Shown here: positions 16,583-25,732 of the stretch, one piece after another
How positions within the stretch are numbered: the first letter of the stretch is position 1
Layout: each line of letters starts with the position of its first letter
Assembly: GCF_014200595.1 (NCBI RefSeq)
Contig: NZ_JACHCG010000004.1
Location: 558,001-622,000 of the forward strand
Length of the DNA: 64,000 bases
Source of the DNA: Pedobacter cryoconitis
GTDB taxonomy: Bacteria; Bacteroidota; Bacteroidia; Sphingobacteriales; Sphingobacteriaceae
Direction of reading: 5' to 3'
Notes under the pieces: generated by a model
Told to the model about the DNA's origin: nothing
The model's input: the letters and a program-made list of their open reading frames with translations, nothing else
Database searches by the model: none
Position numbers and translations under genes: made by a program

Positions 16583-17485
16583 CTATTTACCTATAAAATC
16601 AAACAATAAAATCAATTGTACCAGTGGTATGTAAAAGAATGAGCAGAACATCACCTTACGTGCGCTGTCTATATCCAGTTTTACCAGTAGTTTAAAGGCC
16701 AGCAGCGCAAAAATCACCCCGGCTATGATCGAAACCCCTGCGATGTAATAACCCCCGAATCCGAAGAATGTAGGCAGTAAACTCACAGGTATTAATATTA
16801 ACGTGCTTAAGAAAACAAGAAATGCTGTGGTCTTGTCTCTTTTTTTAGTAGGTAACAATCTGAAACCTGCTTTTTTATAATCATCATCCAAAACCCATGC
16901 AATTGCCCAGAAATGTGGAAACTGCCATACAAATTGTATAAGGAAAAGAATTCCGGCTACTTCATAATCTACGTGCGTAAAGTTTGTAGTATGACCCAGC
17001 GCGGCTAAATAACCGATTAGCGGTGGTAAAGCACCTGGTATTGCACCAACAAAAACAGCAATCGGAGATTTACGTTTTAATGGAGTATATACAAATGCGT
17101 AGAGTAAAATAGAAAACACTGATAAAAGCCCTGTTTCAAGATTCAGTTTTCCTAATAACCAGGTACCAAGCATTCCCATGATCAAACCCAATACCAGACC
17201 CTGGCCTGTTGTCATTCTTCCTGCTGGCATTGGACGATCCATTGTACGGGTCATCAGTTTATCCAGATCCTTTTCTATAATCTCATTGAAGCAGTTTGCT
17301 GCCGCAGTCACTAAAAATCCACCAGCTACCAGAATCAACCAGTTCCCCCAGTCAATAGAAGGAACTTCTCCCCTGGCAACCTGCATCCTTGAGCCAATTA
17401 AAAAAGTAACTGACGCAGAAAACACAACCAGAAAAGTAAGTCTGAATTTGATGAGTTTAGATAAATCTGAGAAAAATAATTTCAA
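16583..17485 (-). CDS. ctaB: protohaem IX farnesyltransferase (haem O synthase)
   Basis: 300 aa UbiA-family polytopic enzyme that attaches farnesyl to haem B, the first step toward haem A. The first Asp-rich motif is in NCFNEIIEKDLDKLMTRT followed by MDRPMPAGRM; the second is in DDDYKKAGFRLLP. About eight helices. It lies 17 bp downstream of ctaA, so the two haem A biosynthesis genes are paired inside the oxidase cluster. Confidence 0.95.
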   Translation of the reverse strand: MKLFFSDLSKLIKFRLTFLVVFSASVTFLIGSRMQVARGEVPSIDWGNWLILVAGGFLVTAAANCFNEIIEKDLDKLMTRTMDRPMPAGRMTTGQGLVLGLIMGMLGTWLLGKLNLETGLLSVFSILLYAFVYTPLKRKSPIAVFVGAIPGALPPLIGYLAALGHTTNFTHVDYEVAGILFLIQFVWQFPHFWAIAWVLDDDYKKAGFRLLPTKKRDKTTAFLVFLSTLILIPVSLLPTFFGFGGYYIAGVSIIAGVIFALLAFKLLVKLDIDSARKVMFCSFFYIPLVQLILLFDFIGK

Positions 17486-17502
17486 TTCTATGTGTTTTAA
17501 TA

Positions 17503-18561
17503 TTATTGATTATAAGTACTTGTTCTGTATACCAGCAGATAAAGATAAAACTGGAGTGTAAACAGAACTGTTGAGAACACTAAATGTATAACCTGAGCTG
17601 CCGGTGGCAGTGCAAAGTTAGATAATAATAACCCACTCGCAATTTGAACCATCAGCACCAGTACTATTGAATTACCTAATTTCAATTCTGTTGCCTTACC
17701 GCCAAATTTATTCATTACGAACTGGTAAATAAATGCATTCAGTACCACTACAAAAATTGCCAGATCACGGTGATAAGAGAAGATATCTCCTATTTTCCCA
17801 ATCCAGGTATGTCTTTCCTGGTATAACAGATTTTTTGAAATCTCATCAATAGCTTCCCTTACTTCTGTTCCTAAAACAATTTGCAATACACTCAGGAATA
17901 AAGAAACCAGTATCAGTACTTTTAACCAGAACACTTTAGAAATAACAACGGTCGGTTCTTTATGTAGTGATTGTGCATAGTAATGGGTATAAACCAGGAT
18001 AGCGAGCATAACCAGAGCCAGCAGCATATGAACGGTCACCACCCAGGCCAGTAAATTAGTGGAAACCACAATTGATCCCAGCCAGGCCTGAAAAACTACC
18101 ATAAAAAGATTCAGTATACTTAAAACTATAATCCTTTTAGCTTTACTCTTATACGTAAATGAAAGAACGGTAACCGCAATTAATAAAAATCCTGTAGCTG
18201 CCCCGGTAAGACGGTTAATATATTCAGTCCACGTTTTTGCTGCATTAAATGATTCCGGAACTGTTATACTTTGATCGTGACGGATACTATCTGCCACATC
18301 TTTCTTACCCATTTTATCAAGCATCAGCGCAAAACGCTCATTCTTTTTAACCCTGCCTGCTACGTATTTTTCTTTATAGTCTTTCGGAAGCTGATCTACC
18401 GACGTTGGTGGAACATATTGGTCAAAACATTTTGGCCAGTCCGGACAACCCATACCTGAACCTGTACTCCGTACTACTGCACCAGCTAAGATGAGTACTA
18501 ACGTAACTATTAAAGTAATCAGGTTTAACCGGATAAATCTCTTTTCAGATTTAGGAACCAT
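17503..18561 (-). CDS. ctaA: haem A synthase (COX15/CtaA family)
   Basis: 352 aa with eight predicted helices. It converts haem O to haem A by oxidising the C8 methyl. Visible: RSTGSGMGCPDWPKCFDQYVPP with the extracytoplasmic Cys pair, the ENR-type loop WTEYINRLTGAATG, and His residues in VTVHMLLALVML, RHTWIGK and VIHLVFSTVLF that would ligate haem. A terminator-like hairpin separates it from ctaD, so it may need its own promoter or depend on read-through. Confidence 0.92.
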   Translation of the reverse strand: MVPKSEKRFIRLNLITLIVTLVLILAGAVVRSTGSGMGCPDWPKCFDQYVPPTSVDQLPKDYKEKYVAGRVKKNERFALMLDKMGKKDVADSIRHDQSITVPESFNAAKTWTEYINRLTGAATGFLLIAVTVLSFTYKSKAKRIIVLSILNLFMVVFQAWLGSIVVSTNLLAWVVTVHMLLALVMLAILVYTHYYAQSLHKEPTVVISKVFWLKVLILVSLFLSVLQIVLGTEVREAIDEISKNLLYQERHTWIGKIGDIFSYHRDLAIFVVVLNAFIYQFVMNKFGGKATELKLGNSIVLVLMVQIASGLLLSNFALPPAAQVIHLVFSTVLFTLQFYLYLLVYRTSTYNQ

Positions 18562-18579
18562 TGGTTTGATTTTAAAAAA

Positions 18580-18625
18580 AATGAGGTTATCGTTCTAAGT
18601 AGATACTCAAGCAGATAACCTCATT
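18580..18625 (-). terminator. rho-independent terminator after ctaD
   Basis: Arms 18580-18591 (AATGAGGTTATC) and 18614-18625 (GATAACCTCATT) are perfect 12-bp complements. On the minus strand the hairpin is followed by eight T residues. It lies between the ctaD stop and the ctaA start, so it should cut or attenuate the long act-cta transcript. Confidence 0.8.
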
Positions 18626-18646
18626 GTATAATTTTAATAAAGGAGA

Positions 18647-20539
18647 TTAATCCAGTATTGCTTTTTCTTTTGCTTGTTTTTCTTCCCACTCTCTCTGGAT
18701 GCGCTCAGATTCTGCATTTCCTTCGAAGTCATGCGGCATGTTAGAGCTCATTGTCTGAGAATAAGGAACAGTTTGAGGAATAAAATCTGCTTCAGAACCT
18801 GGCTTACTGTAATCATATGGCCAACGGTATACTGTAGGGATTTCTCCCGGCCAGTTACCATGGATATGCTCAACCGGCGTAGTCCATTCTAAAGTATTAG
18901 ATTCCCAAGGATTCTGTGTTGCTTTTTTACCTTTGAAAATTGAGTAGAAGAAGTTGAAAAGGAAAGCAACCTGTGCCAATGCTGCAACGATAGCTGCCCA
19001 TGTAACAAAGATGTTTACAGTAACCCATTTCTGCATGAATTCAAATTCAGTGAAAGCATAGTAACGACGTGGTACACCATCTAAACCTAAAAAGTGTAAT
19101 GGGAAGAATACTAAGTAAGCACAGATAAACGTAACCCAGAAGTGAAGGTATCCTAATTTCTCGTTTAACATTCTTCCGAACATTTTTGGATACCAGTGAT
19201 AAACACCGGCAAGCATACCAAAGATCGCAGCAGAACCCATTACTAAGTGAAAGTGAGCAACTACGAAGTAAGTATCGTGAAGGTTGATATCCAGAGAGGC
19301 ATTACCTAAGAAGATACCAGTTAAACCACCTGAGATAAAGAATGAAACCATACCAATAGCACATAACATTGCAGGTGTGAACCTGATATTACCGCGCCAT
19401 AATGTAGCCAGATAGTTGAAAGTTTTTACTGCTGAAGGAACAGCGATAATCAGGGTCGTGATCATAAACACACCACCCAGTAATGGATTCATCCCCGTTA
19501 CAAACATATGGTGACCCCATACGATGAAGGAAAGGATAGTAATACCGATTAATGAATAAACCATCGCATGGTAACCAAAAATTGGTTTTCTTGAATTTAC
19601 CGAGATAACCTCTGAAGAGATACCTAAAGCCGGCATAATTACAATATATACCTCAGGGTGACCAAGGAACCAGAATAAATGCTGCCATAAGATTGGAGAA
19701 CCACCTTCGTTAGGTAATACCTGCGTACCCATAACGATATCAGATAAATAGAAACTTGTACCAAAACTACGGTCAAAGATCAATAATACAACACCCGCTA
19801 CTAAAACAGGGAATGATAAGATACCTAAGATAGCTGTTAATAAGAAAGCCCAGATAGTTAAAGGCATTTTCCATAGGTCCATACCTTTAGTACGCATGTT
19901 TAATACAGTACTTACATAGTTGATACCACCCATTAACTGAGAAGCTACAAAAAGAACCATACTGATTAACCATAATGTCATCCCTAAACCAGAACCAGAA
20001 ATAGCTTTTGGAATAGCTGATAATGGAGGATATACTGTCCAGCCCGCACTTGCCGGTCCTGTTTCAATAAAGAATGAACTCATCATCACGATACAAGCGA
20101 TAAAGAACAACCAGTATGAAAGCATGTTCATAAATGGTGATGCCATATCCCGTACCCCGAGCTGAAGCGGAATCAGTAAATTACTAAACGTACCGCTCAA
20201 TCCTGCGGTAAGTACAAAGAATACCATGATGGTACCGTGTATGGTTACCAGAGCAAGGTAAAAATCAGGTTTGATCCTTCCTCCTTCTGCCCATCTTCCT
20301 AAAAATGTTTCAAGAATAGGAAAACTTTTATCTGGCCATGCCAGTTGCAGACGAAATAAGATAGACAATCCCATTGCAATAACAGCCATAATAATACCAG
20401 TTATTAAAAACTGTTTAGCGATCATCTTGTGATCCTGGCTAAAGATGTATTTCGTTATGAAAGATTGTTCGTGATGCCCATGATCGTGACCGTCATGGTG
20501 ATCGTTGTTATGTGTATCGTGTAATGTTATAGTTGACAT
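18647..20539 (-). CDS. ctaD: cytochrome c oxidase subunit I
   Basis: 630 aa, twelve or more helices. It holds the haem a / haem a3-CuB site. Key features are present: HGTIMVFFVLTAG (haem a ligand His), HPEVYIVIMPALG with the His-Tyr cross-link pair, WGHHMFVTGMNP with the two CuB histidines, and VAHFHLVMG with the haem ligands. The N-terminus is unusually His-rich (THNNDHHDGHDHGHHEQ), probably a metal-binding or flexible cytoplasmic tail. It follows ctaC by 20 bp. Confidence 0.96.
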   Translation of the reverse strand: MSTITLHDTHNNDHHDGHDHGHHEQSFITKYIFSQDHKMIAKQFLITGIIMAVIAMGLSILFRLQLAWPDKSFPILETFLGRWAEGGRIKPDFYLALVTIHGTIMVFFVLTAGLSGTFSNLLIPLQLGVRDMASPFMNMLSYWLFFIACIVMMSSFFIETGPASAGWTVYPPLSAIPKAISGSGLGMTLWLISMVLFVASQLMGGINYVSTVLNMRTKGMDLWKMPLTIWAFLLTAILGILSFPVLVAGVVLLIFDRSFGTSFYLSDIVMGTQVLPNEGGSPILWQHLFWFLGHPEVYIVIMPALGISSEVISVNSRKPIFGYHAMVYSLIGITILSFIVWGHHMFVTGMNPLLGGVFMITTLIIAVPSAVKTFNYLATLWRGNIRFTPAMLCAIGMVSFFISGGLTGIFLGNASLDINLHDTYFVVAHFHLVMGSAAIFGMLAGVYHWYPKMFGRMLNEKLGYLHFWVTFICAYLVFFPLHFLGLDGVPRRYYAFTEFEFMQKWVTVNIFVTWAAIVAALAQVAFLFNFFYSIFKGKKATQNPWESNTLEWTTPVEHIHGNWPGEIPTVYRWPYDYSKPGSEADFIPQTVPYSQTMSSNMPHDFEGNAESERIQREWEEKQAKEKAILD

Positions 20540-20559
20540 AATGCGCTATTCCAGTATAA

Positions 20560-21825
20560 TTATTTTTTTAAAGCCGGTTTATTCATTGCTACAGCAGGAG
20601 CACTGGTCGCAGCTTTAGCTGTACTATCAGCTGGTGCTGCCGCCGCTGGTGCAGCTGCTGGTTCTGGTACGATTGGCAAGTTAAATTGCTTTCTCAAATC
20701 GTTATTGATAAACTTAGGTTGTTTAACTATCCAGGCATCATATTCAGCCTGAGAAACAACTCTAACAACCTTTTGCATGTTATAGTGACCAGATCCGCAG
20801 ATTTTCGAGCAATAAAACAAGAATTTAAATGCTGGATCATTTACTTTAGTCTGCATATCAGCAGTAGTAATTGTTGGTGTGAATTCGAAATAAGAAGTCA
20901 TACCCGGAACAGTGTTTAACTGAATCCTGAAATGCGGCATGTAAAAACTGTGTAATACATCTTTACTGGTCAGAATCAATCTTACTGGTTTGTTGACAGG
21001 AATAACCATTTCCTCTGCCATCTGATCATCAAGATTGTCCTTATCATTAAAGTCCATACCCAAACTGTTCGTTCCGGTAATCAGTTTATAGTTTTTCTTA
21101 CCTACAATTTTATCAGCTCCCGGATAACGGATAGTCCATGCGAACTGCTGAGAAGTAATCTCGATGCTCAATGGCTTATTATTAGGATCTTCGATTTTGT
21201 AGAAAATTGATCTCCAGGTAAGGAATCCCATTAATACCAATACCGTAAGCACTAACGCCGGAACAATTGTCCAGATACGCTCTAATGCATTATTATGTGG
21301 GTAGTAATAAGCTTTTCTCTTACCAGTATTCTTGTAGAAGTACGAGAACAGGAATAATACAAGGTGTGTTCCGATGAATACGATAGTAGTCAGGATCAAC
21401 GTGATGTTAAACATCTGGTCAATCTTTGCACCGTGCTCTGAAGCAGCATCCGGAAGGATCATCTTTCCATGAACTGTATATTCAAAGTAAACACCGTATA
21501 ATCCGACGATTAAGAAAATCACAAAAAGAACACCATTTACTGTATTCCAGTTGATGCCGGCAGGTTTATCCTGAGCTTCACGTGTCAATTCATATACCCG
21601 CATTGCTTTACCAACTATTGCTATAAATAAGCAAAGCAGTAAAAATAACAGGGTATAAAATGCTGCCGACTTATAGATCGGGAACATATCAATAGGTTTT
21701 TTCGCAGCCGTAGCGGCAGCACCGGCGGCAGCTTCTTGTGCAAATGCGCTCGTATTTGCAAACACAGTAAGAATTACTGCCAGGGCCGCTATTGTCTTAT
21801 TGCTTATATATTTTCTTAAACTCAT
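20560..21825 (-). CDS. ctaC: cytochrome c oxidase subunit II
   Basis: 421 aa. A signal peptide ending in SAFAQ precedes membrane helices near 50-72, 90-110 and 130-155, another near 190-205, and a cupredoxin domain. The CuA site is complete: CSKICGSGHYNM with the upstream H in VLHSFYMPHFR. The C-terminus is a low-complexity Ala/Pro tail with no CxxCH, so despite its caa3-like gene context it lacks a fused cytochrome c domain. Electrons would have to arrive directly from ActE or ActA. It follows actF by 63 bp. Confidence 0.94.
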   Translation of the reverse strand: MSLRKYISNKTIAALAVILTVFANTSAFAQEAAAGAAATAAKKPIDMFPIYKSAAFYTLLFLLLCLFIAIVGKAMRVYELTREAQDKPAGINWNTVNGVLFVIFLIVGLYGVYFEYTVHGKMILPDAASEHGAKIDQMFNITLILTTIVFIGTHLVLFLFSYFYKNTGKRKAYYYPHNNALERIWTIVPALVLTVLVLMGFLTWRSIFYKIEDPNNKPLSIEITSQQFAWTIRYPGADKIVGKKNYKLITGTNSLGMDFNDKDNLDDQMAEEMVIPVNKPVRLILTSKDVLHSFYMPHFRIQLNTVPGMTSYFEFTPTITTADMQTKVNDPAFKFLFYCSKICGSGHYNMQKVVRVVSQAEYDAWIVKQPKFINNDLRKQFNLPIVPEPAAAPAAAAPADSTAKAATSAPAVAMNKPALKK

Positions 21826-21888
21826 TTTCTTAAAAGTAGTACGATGTACTTCTACTATAAATTAATGTATATACTCTCTAACCAGTTA

Positions 21889-23103
21889 CTACAAATGGTG
21901 ATTCAGACTTTCCTGTAAGAAAGGGTGATTCTTTGCAATTAAAGGTTTCTTACTTAATGAAGATAATACTGTAAAGGTAAACAAGCCTACAAAACCGATT
22001 GCTGTACCTATTTCAATAATACCAAAACCATTATGTGATTCTACAGTTCCAGGCATAATCATTTGGTAATAATCTACCCAGTGACCGCATAATACAATTA
22101 TACAAACACCAAGCATGATATTTTCCTGTCTTTTATTGTCACGGTCCATCAACAACAGAACCGGAGCAAGGAAGTTCATCACTAAATTCAAAAAGAACCA
22201 GAACTTGTAAAACTCAAATCGTTTGTAAAAATACACAGTTTCTTCCGGCATGTTGGCATAATAGATCAACATAAATTGTGCAAACCATACATAAGTCCAG
22301 AAAATTGAGAACCCGAAGATGAATTGACCTAAGTTATGAAGGTGACTATTGTTAACCCATTGCATATAACCTGCTTTTCTCAACAGGATGATAATTACAG
22401 CTATAGTAGCTAAACTGCTCACCCACATTGCTGCGAAATTGTACCATCCAAACATTGTTGAGAACCAGTGTGCTTCTAATGACATCACCGTATCAAATGC
22501 AAAGATTGGCGTAGTAAAGCCGTAGATAACTAAAAATATACAAGAGTATTTAAAACTTTTCGTGTATGAATTTAATCCGCCTTCTAAATCTTCGTTAGTT
22601 GATAATTTAGAAAGTAAGATAGCGAAGAAAGAATAGATACTTAAAAATACAACCTGACGTCCTAAAAAGAAAGGTACATTTAAGAAAGCAGACTTTCCAT
22701 CGATTAATTTATCATAGTTAGTGGAAGACGGATCAGTTAAGCCCGGTGCATTCCAGTGGTGATAAAGATTGTGTGTGTATAGTCCCAGACTGATAACCAC
22801 GATCAGGATTACTACTGCGACAGGCAATGTTCTTGCCATAGCCTGAGGCACACGTAAGATTGATGCAGACCATCCTGCCTGCGCTACAAACTGAACAGCT
22901 AAAAAGAATGCACCCGACATACATACACAGGCGAAGTAATAGGCCATAAGTAACAGGTTGGCAAAAGTCCGCTCATGAAGTCCATGATCAGAAAAACCAT
23001 AAGCTATACTTGCGATACCAATAACGATCGCCGCTATGCTTAAAGTTTTAGCTTTTCCTGTAAACTCAAACTGCTCATTGAAATTATAATTGTGAGTTCC
23101 CAT
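21889..23103 (-). CDS. actF: alternative complex III subunit ActF (NrfD-like membrane subunit)
   Basis: 404 aa, about ten membrane helices. A paralogue in architecture of ActC: both are integral membrane subunits of the quinol:cytochrome c oxidoreductase called alternative complex III. Recognised from position (last act gene before ctaC) and sequence such as GSHNYNF-like N-terminus, YYFACVCMSGAFFLAVQF and LEAHWFSTMFGWYNFA. It lies 14 bp after actE. The quinol site is thought to be in ActC; ActF may contribute to proton movement. Confidence 0.9.
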   Translation of the reverse strand: MGTHNYNFNEQFEFTGKAKTLSIAAIVIGIASIAYGFSDHGLHERTFANLLLMAYYFACVCMSGAFFLAVQFVAQAGWSASILRVPQAMARTLPVAVVILIVVISLGLYTHNLYHHWNAPGLTDPSSTNYDKLIDGKSAFLNVPFFLGRQVVFLSIYSFFAILLSKLSTNEDLEGGLNSYTKSFKYSCIFLVIYGFTTPIFAFDTVMSLEAHWFSTMFGWYNFAAMWVSSLATIAVIIILLRKAGYMQWVNNSHLHNLGQFIFGFSIFWTYVWFAQFMLIYYANMPEETVYFYKRFEFYKFWFFLNLVMNFLAPVLLLMDRDNKRQENIMLGVCIIVLCGHWVDYYQMIMPGTVESHNGFGIIEIGTAIGFVGLFTFTVLSSLSKKPLIAKNHPFLQESLNHHL

Positions 23104-23117
23104 TTATATCTGCTTTT

Positions 23118-23705
23118 CTATTGTATTTTTTGTAATTGTTGAACATACATCACAACTTTCCATCTTTGATCTGGAGTAAGCTGAGAGGCATGTGACCCCA
23201 TGTTATTTAATCCGTACATGATAGTGTGATAGATTTTACCTTCCGATAAATCTTTCATCAAGCCACCACGTGATGACGCTGCATCACCATGATAAGCTGG
23301 TACACCTGTAAATTTCTCAATTTGAACAAGGTGTCCTTTACCATCTCCTTTTTCACCGTGACAAGGTCCGCAGAATACAGTAAAGTAATGTTTACCTGAC
23401 AATAAGTTCTGTGGTGTCTTAGCTAGAGGGTTGTGCAGATTTAAACCTGCGGCTTCATAACCTTCTTTAGTATTTGCATACTCATACTTTACAAATCCTA
23501 CCGGGCTTGTATTCGCAGGAGGTGTTTGTGCAGTTTGTCCGTTTGCAAAATTCTTATTCGGCTGGTCAGGATCATAAGCAATATGATCATACATATTCCT
23601 CGCATATTCCAAACCTGGATTATTCTTATTCCTGCAAGACGAAAGTGTTGTAACAGCCAGGGCAAGAACAACAAATGAGGCTGCAACTATTTTATTCTTA
23701 TTCAT
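23118..23705 (-). CDS. actE: alternative complex III subunit ActE (mono-haem cytochrome c lipoprotein)
   Basis: 195 aa from the ATG at 23705, chosen because it gives MNKNKIVAASFVVLALAVTTLSSC, a lipoprotein signal; the frame opens seven codons earlier. One haem site, FCGPCHGEKGDGKGH, followed by Met-containing MYGLNNMGSHASQL as possible axial ligand. In alternative complex III the ActE haem is the exit point toward the oxidase. The start overlaps the actD stop by 8 bp, which implies coupled translation. Confidence 0.9.
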   Translation of the reverse strand: MNKNKIVAASFVVLALAVTTLSSCRNKNNPGLEYARNMYDHIAYDPDQPNKNFANGQTAQTPPANTSPVGFVKYEYANTKEGYEAAGLNLHNPLAKTPQNLLSGKHYFTVFCGPCHGEKGDGKGHLVQIEKFTGVPAYHGDAASSRGGLMKDLSEGKIYHTIMYGLNNMGSHASQLTPDQRWKVVMYVQQLQKIQ

Positions 23706-24234
23706 AGCTAATATACTTCCTTTCATTGTGCTTAACTTCTATAGCACCAGCTTCTTTTAATAGTCCGTCAATTTTACTGTGATCTCCATTTTCCTGAGCA
23801 TCAACAGCTATAATAAATCTATCATCTGTGGCTCTTAAGTCCATTACTCTTGGCGCTCTTCCCGGGAAAAGGTGAGTAGATGCATAATAAGATCCTACTA
23901 ATCCAAATGCACAGAATAAAATAGTTACCTCAAACATAATCGGAATAAAATCCGGTAATGCGAATGCTGGTTTACCACCAATATTATGTCTCCAGTCTAC
24001 TACCGAGGTAAGATAGATCAGTGCAAATGCTGATACTGTTCCTGTTATCCCGCAGAAAAATGCAAGGATATCCAATCTTGATCTTTTAATTCCTAGTTTG
24101 GCTTCGATGCCGTGGATAGGCATAGGCGTATAAACATCATGGATCTTAATGTTGTTCTCCTGTAACTTTTCGATGCCATGCATCATTTCGTCAGGATCGC
24201 CAAAACTGCCTAAAATATATTTGATATTACTCAT
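23698..24234 (-). CDS. actD: alternative complex III subunit ActD (DUF3341)
   Basis: 178 aa. It has an N-terminal soluble alpha/beta domain (ILGSFGDPDEMMHGIEKL, DVYTPMPIHGIE) and two membrane helices (about 60-82 and 98-120), the normal layout for DUF3341/ActD. It is a structural membrane subunit without cofactors. It starts 2 bp after actC. Confidence 0.92.
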   Translation of the reverse strand: MSNIKYILGSFGDPDEMMHGIEKLQENNIKIHDVYTPMPIHGIEAKLGIKRSRLDILAFFCGITGTVSAFALIYLTSVVDWRHNIGGKPAFALPDFIPIMFEVTILFCAFGLVGSYYASTHLFPGRAPRVMDLRATDDRFIIAVDAQENGDHSKIDGLLKEAGAIEVKHNERKYISYE

Positions 24235-24236
24235 TG

Positions 24237-25709
24237 TTATATTTTTGCGTATTCTTCTTGTTTAACACTATCAAATTTCTCTAAAGACTCAACGTATTCT
24301 TTAACGTGAGTTTTGTCCAAATGACCTTCTTTAATCTGTGCAAGTTTAGCTTGCTCACTTGATGTTTTAAGTAATAGTTTCACCTCAGCAATTGCAATTG
24401 AAGGCAGAACTCTTAAGAACAACAGGAATAAAGTAAAGAATACCCCGATTGAACCTACAAAGACACTCACATCTACCCATGTAGGATAGAACATCGCCCA
24501 ACTTGATGGAAGGTAATCACGGTGTAATGAAGTAACGATAATTACGAAACGCTCAAACCACATACCGATGTTTACCACGATAGATAAGATCCATGTTGCA
24601 GGGATGCTCAAACGGATTTTCTTAAACCACAGTAACTGCGGAGAAATTACGTTACAAGTCATCATCATCCAGTATGCCCACCAGTATGGACCAGTTGAAC
24701 GGTTGATGAATGCATATGCTTCATATTCTGAACCTGAATACCAGGCAATAAAAAACTCAGTGATGTAAGCCACACCCACGATCGATCCTGTAAGAATGAT
24801 GATCTTGTTCATCGATTCAATGTGGAACATGGTGATGTAGTTTTCAAGACCCAATACTTTACGGGCAACCAGTAATAAGGTTAACACCATGGCGAAACCA
24901 GAGAAGATCGCACCAGCCACAAAGTATGGAGGGAAAATCGTAGTGTGCCATCCCGGAATAACCGAGGTTGCAAAGTCCATCGATACAATCGTGTGTACCG
25001 AAAGTACCAGTGGAGTAGAGATACCGGCAAGGATCAGAGACACTGTCTCAAAACGCTGCCATGTTTTAACGTTACCACTCCATCCGAAAGAGAAGATAGA
25101 GTAAATTCTGCGGCGTACACCTGTTGCACGGTCACGGATAGTAGCGATATCTGGTAATAAACCCGTATACCAGAATAATAAGGATACAGAGAAGTAAGTA
25201 GAGATCGCAAACATATCCCACACCAGCGGTGAGTTAAAGTTTACCCAAAGTGAACCGAACTGATTTGGTAAAGGTAATACCCAGTAAGCTAACCATGGTC
25301 TTCCCATGTGGGATACAACATACGTTGCGGCACAGATAACGGCGAAAATTGTCATCGCTTCTGCCGACCTGTTAATTGAGTTACGCCAGTTTTGACGGAA
25401 GAGTAATAATACCGCCGAAATCAGTGTTCCTGCGTGACCAATACCTACCCACCATACGAAACCGGTGATATCCCATGCCCATCCTACAGTTTTGTTCAGA
25501 CCCCATGATCCGATACCGTTCCAGAAAGTATAACTTACTGCAACTAACCATAAGGTTGCTCCCATAAGGGAAACTATAAAACCTATCCACCAGGCCCTGT
25601 TGGGCTTATTCTCAACTGGCATTAAGATATCATCCGTAATTTTTGCATACGTGATATCATTGCCGGTGATTAGTGGTTCTCTTAATATTGATTCGTTATG
25701 TCCTGACAT
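24237..25709 (-). CDS. actC: alternative complex III subunit ActC (NrfD-like quinol-binding subunit)
   Basis: 490 aa, ten predicted helices in two bundles and a soluble C-terminal extension (~430-490) rich in Lys and Glu. Signatures of the NrfD/PsrC family include GFVWWVGIGHAGTLISAVL and SVHTIVSMDFATSVIPGWH. The quinol oxidation site of alternative complex III is placed in this subunit next to the ActB iron-sulphur clusters. It begins 23 bp after actB. Confidence 0.93.
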   Translation of the reverse strand: MSGHNESILREPLITGNDITYAKITDDILMPVENKPNRAWWIGFIVSLMGATLWLVAVSYTFWNGIGSWGLNKTVGWAWDITGFVWWVGIGHAGTLISAVLLLFRQNWRNSINRSAEAMTIFAVICAATYVVSHMGRPWLAYWVLPLPNQFGSLWVNFNSPLVWDMFAISTYFSVSLLFWYTGLLPDIATIRDRATGVRRRIYSIFSFGWSGNVKTWQRFETVSLILAGISTPLVLSVHTIVSMDFATSVIPGWHTTIFPPYFVAGAIFSGFAMVLTLLLVARKVLGLENYITMFHIESMNKIIILTGSIVGVAYITEFFIAWYSGSEYEAYAFINRSTGPYWWAYWMMMTCNVISPQLLWFKKIRLSIPATWILSIVVNIGMWFERFVIIVTSLHRDYLPSSWAMFYPTWVDVSVFVGSIGVFFTLFLLFLRVLPSIAIAEVKLLLKTSSEQAKLAQIKEGHLDKTHVKEYVESLEKFDSVKQEEYAKI

Positions 25710-25732
25710 AATGTGTTTTCTTTAATATCAGC

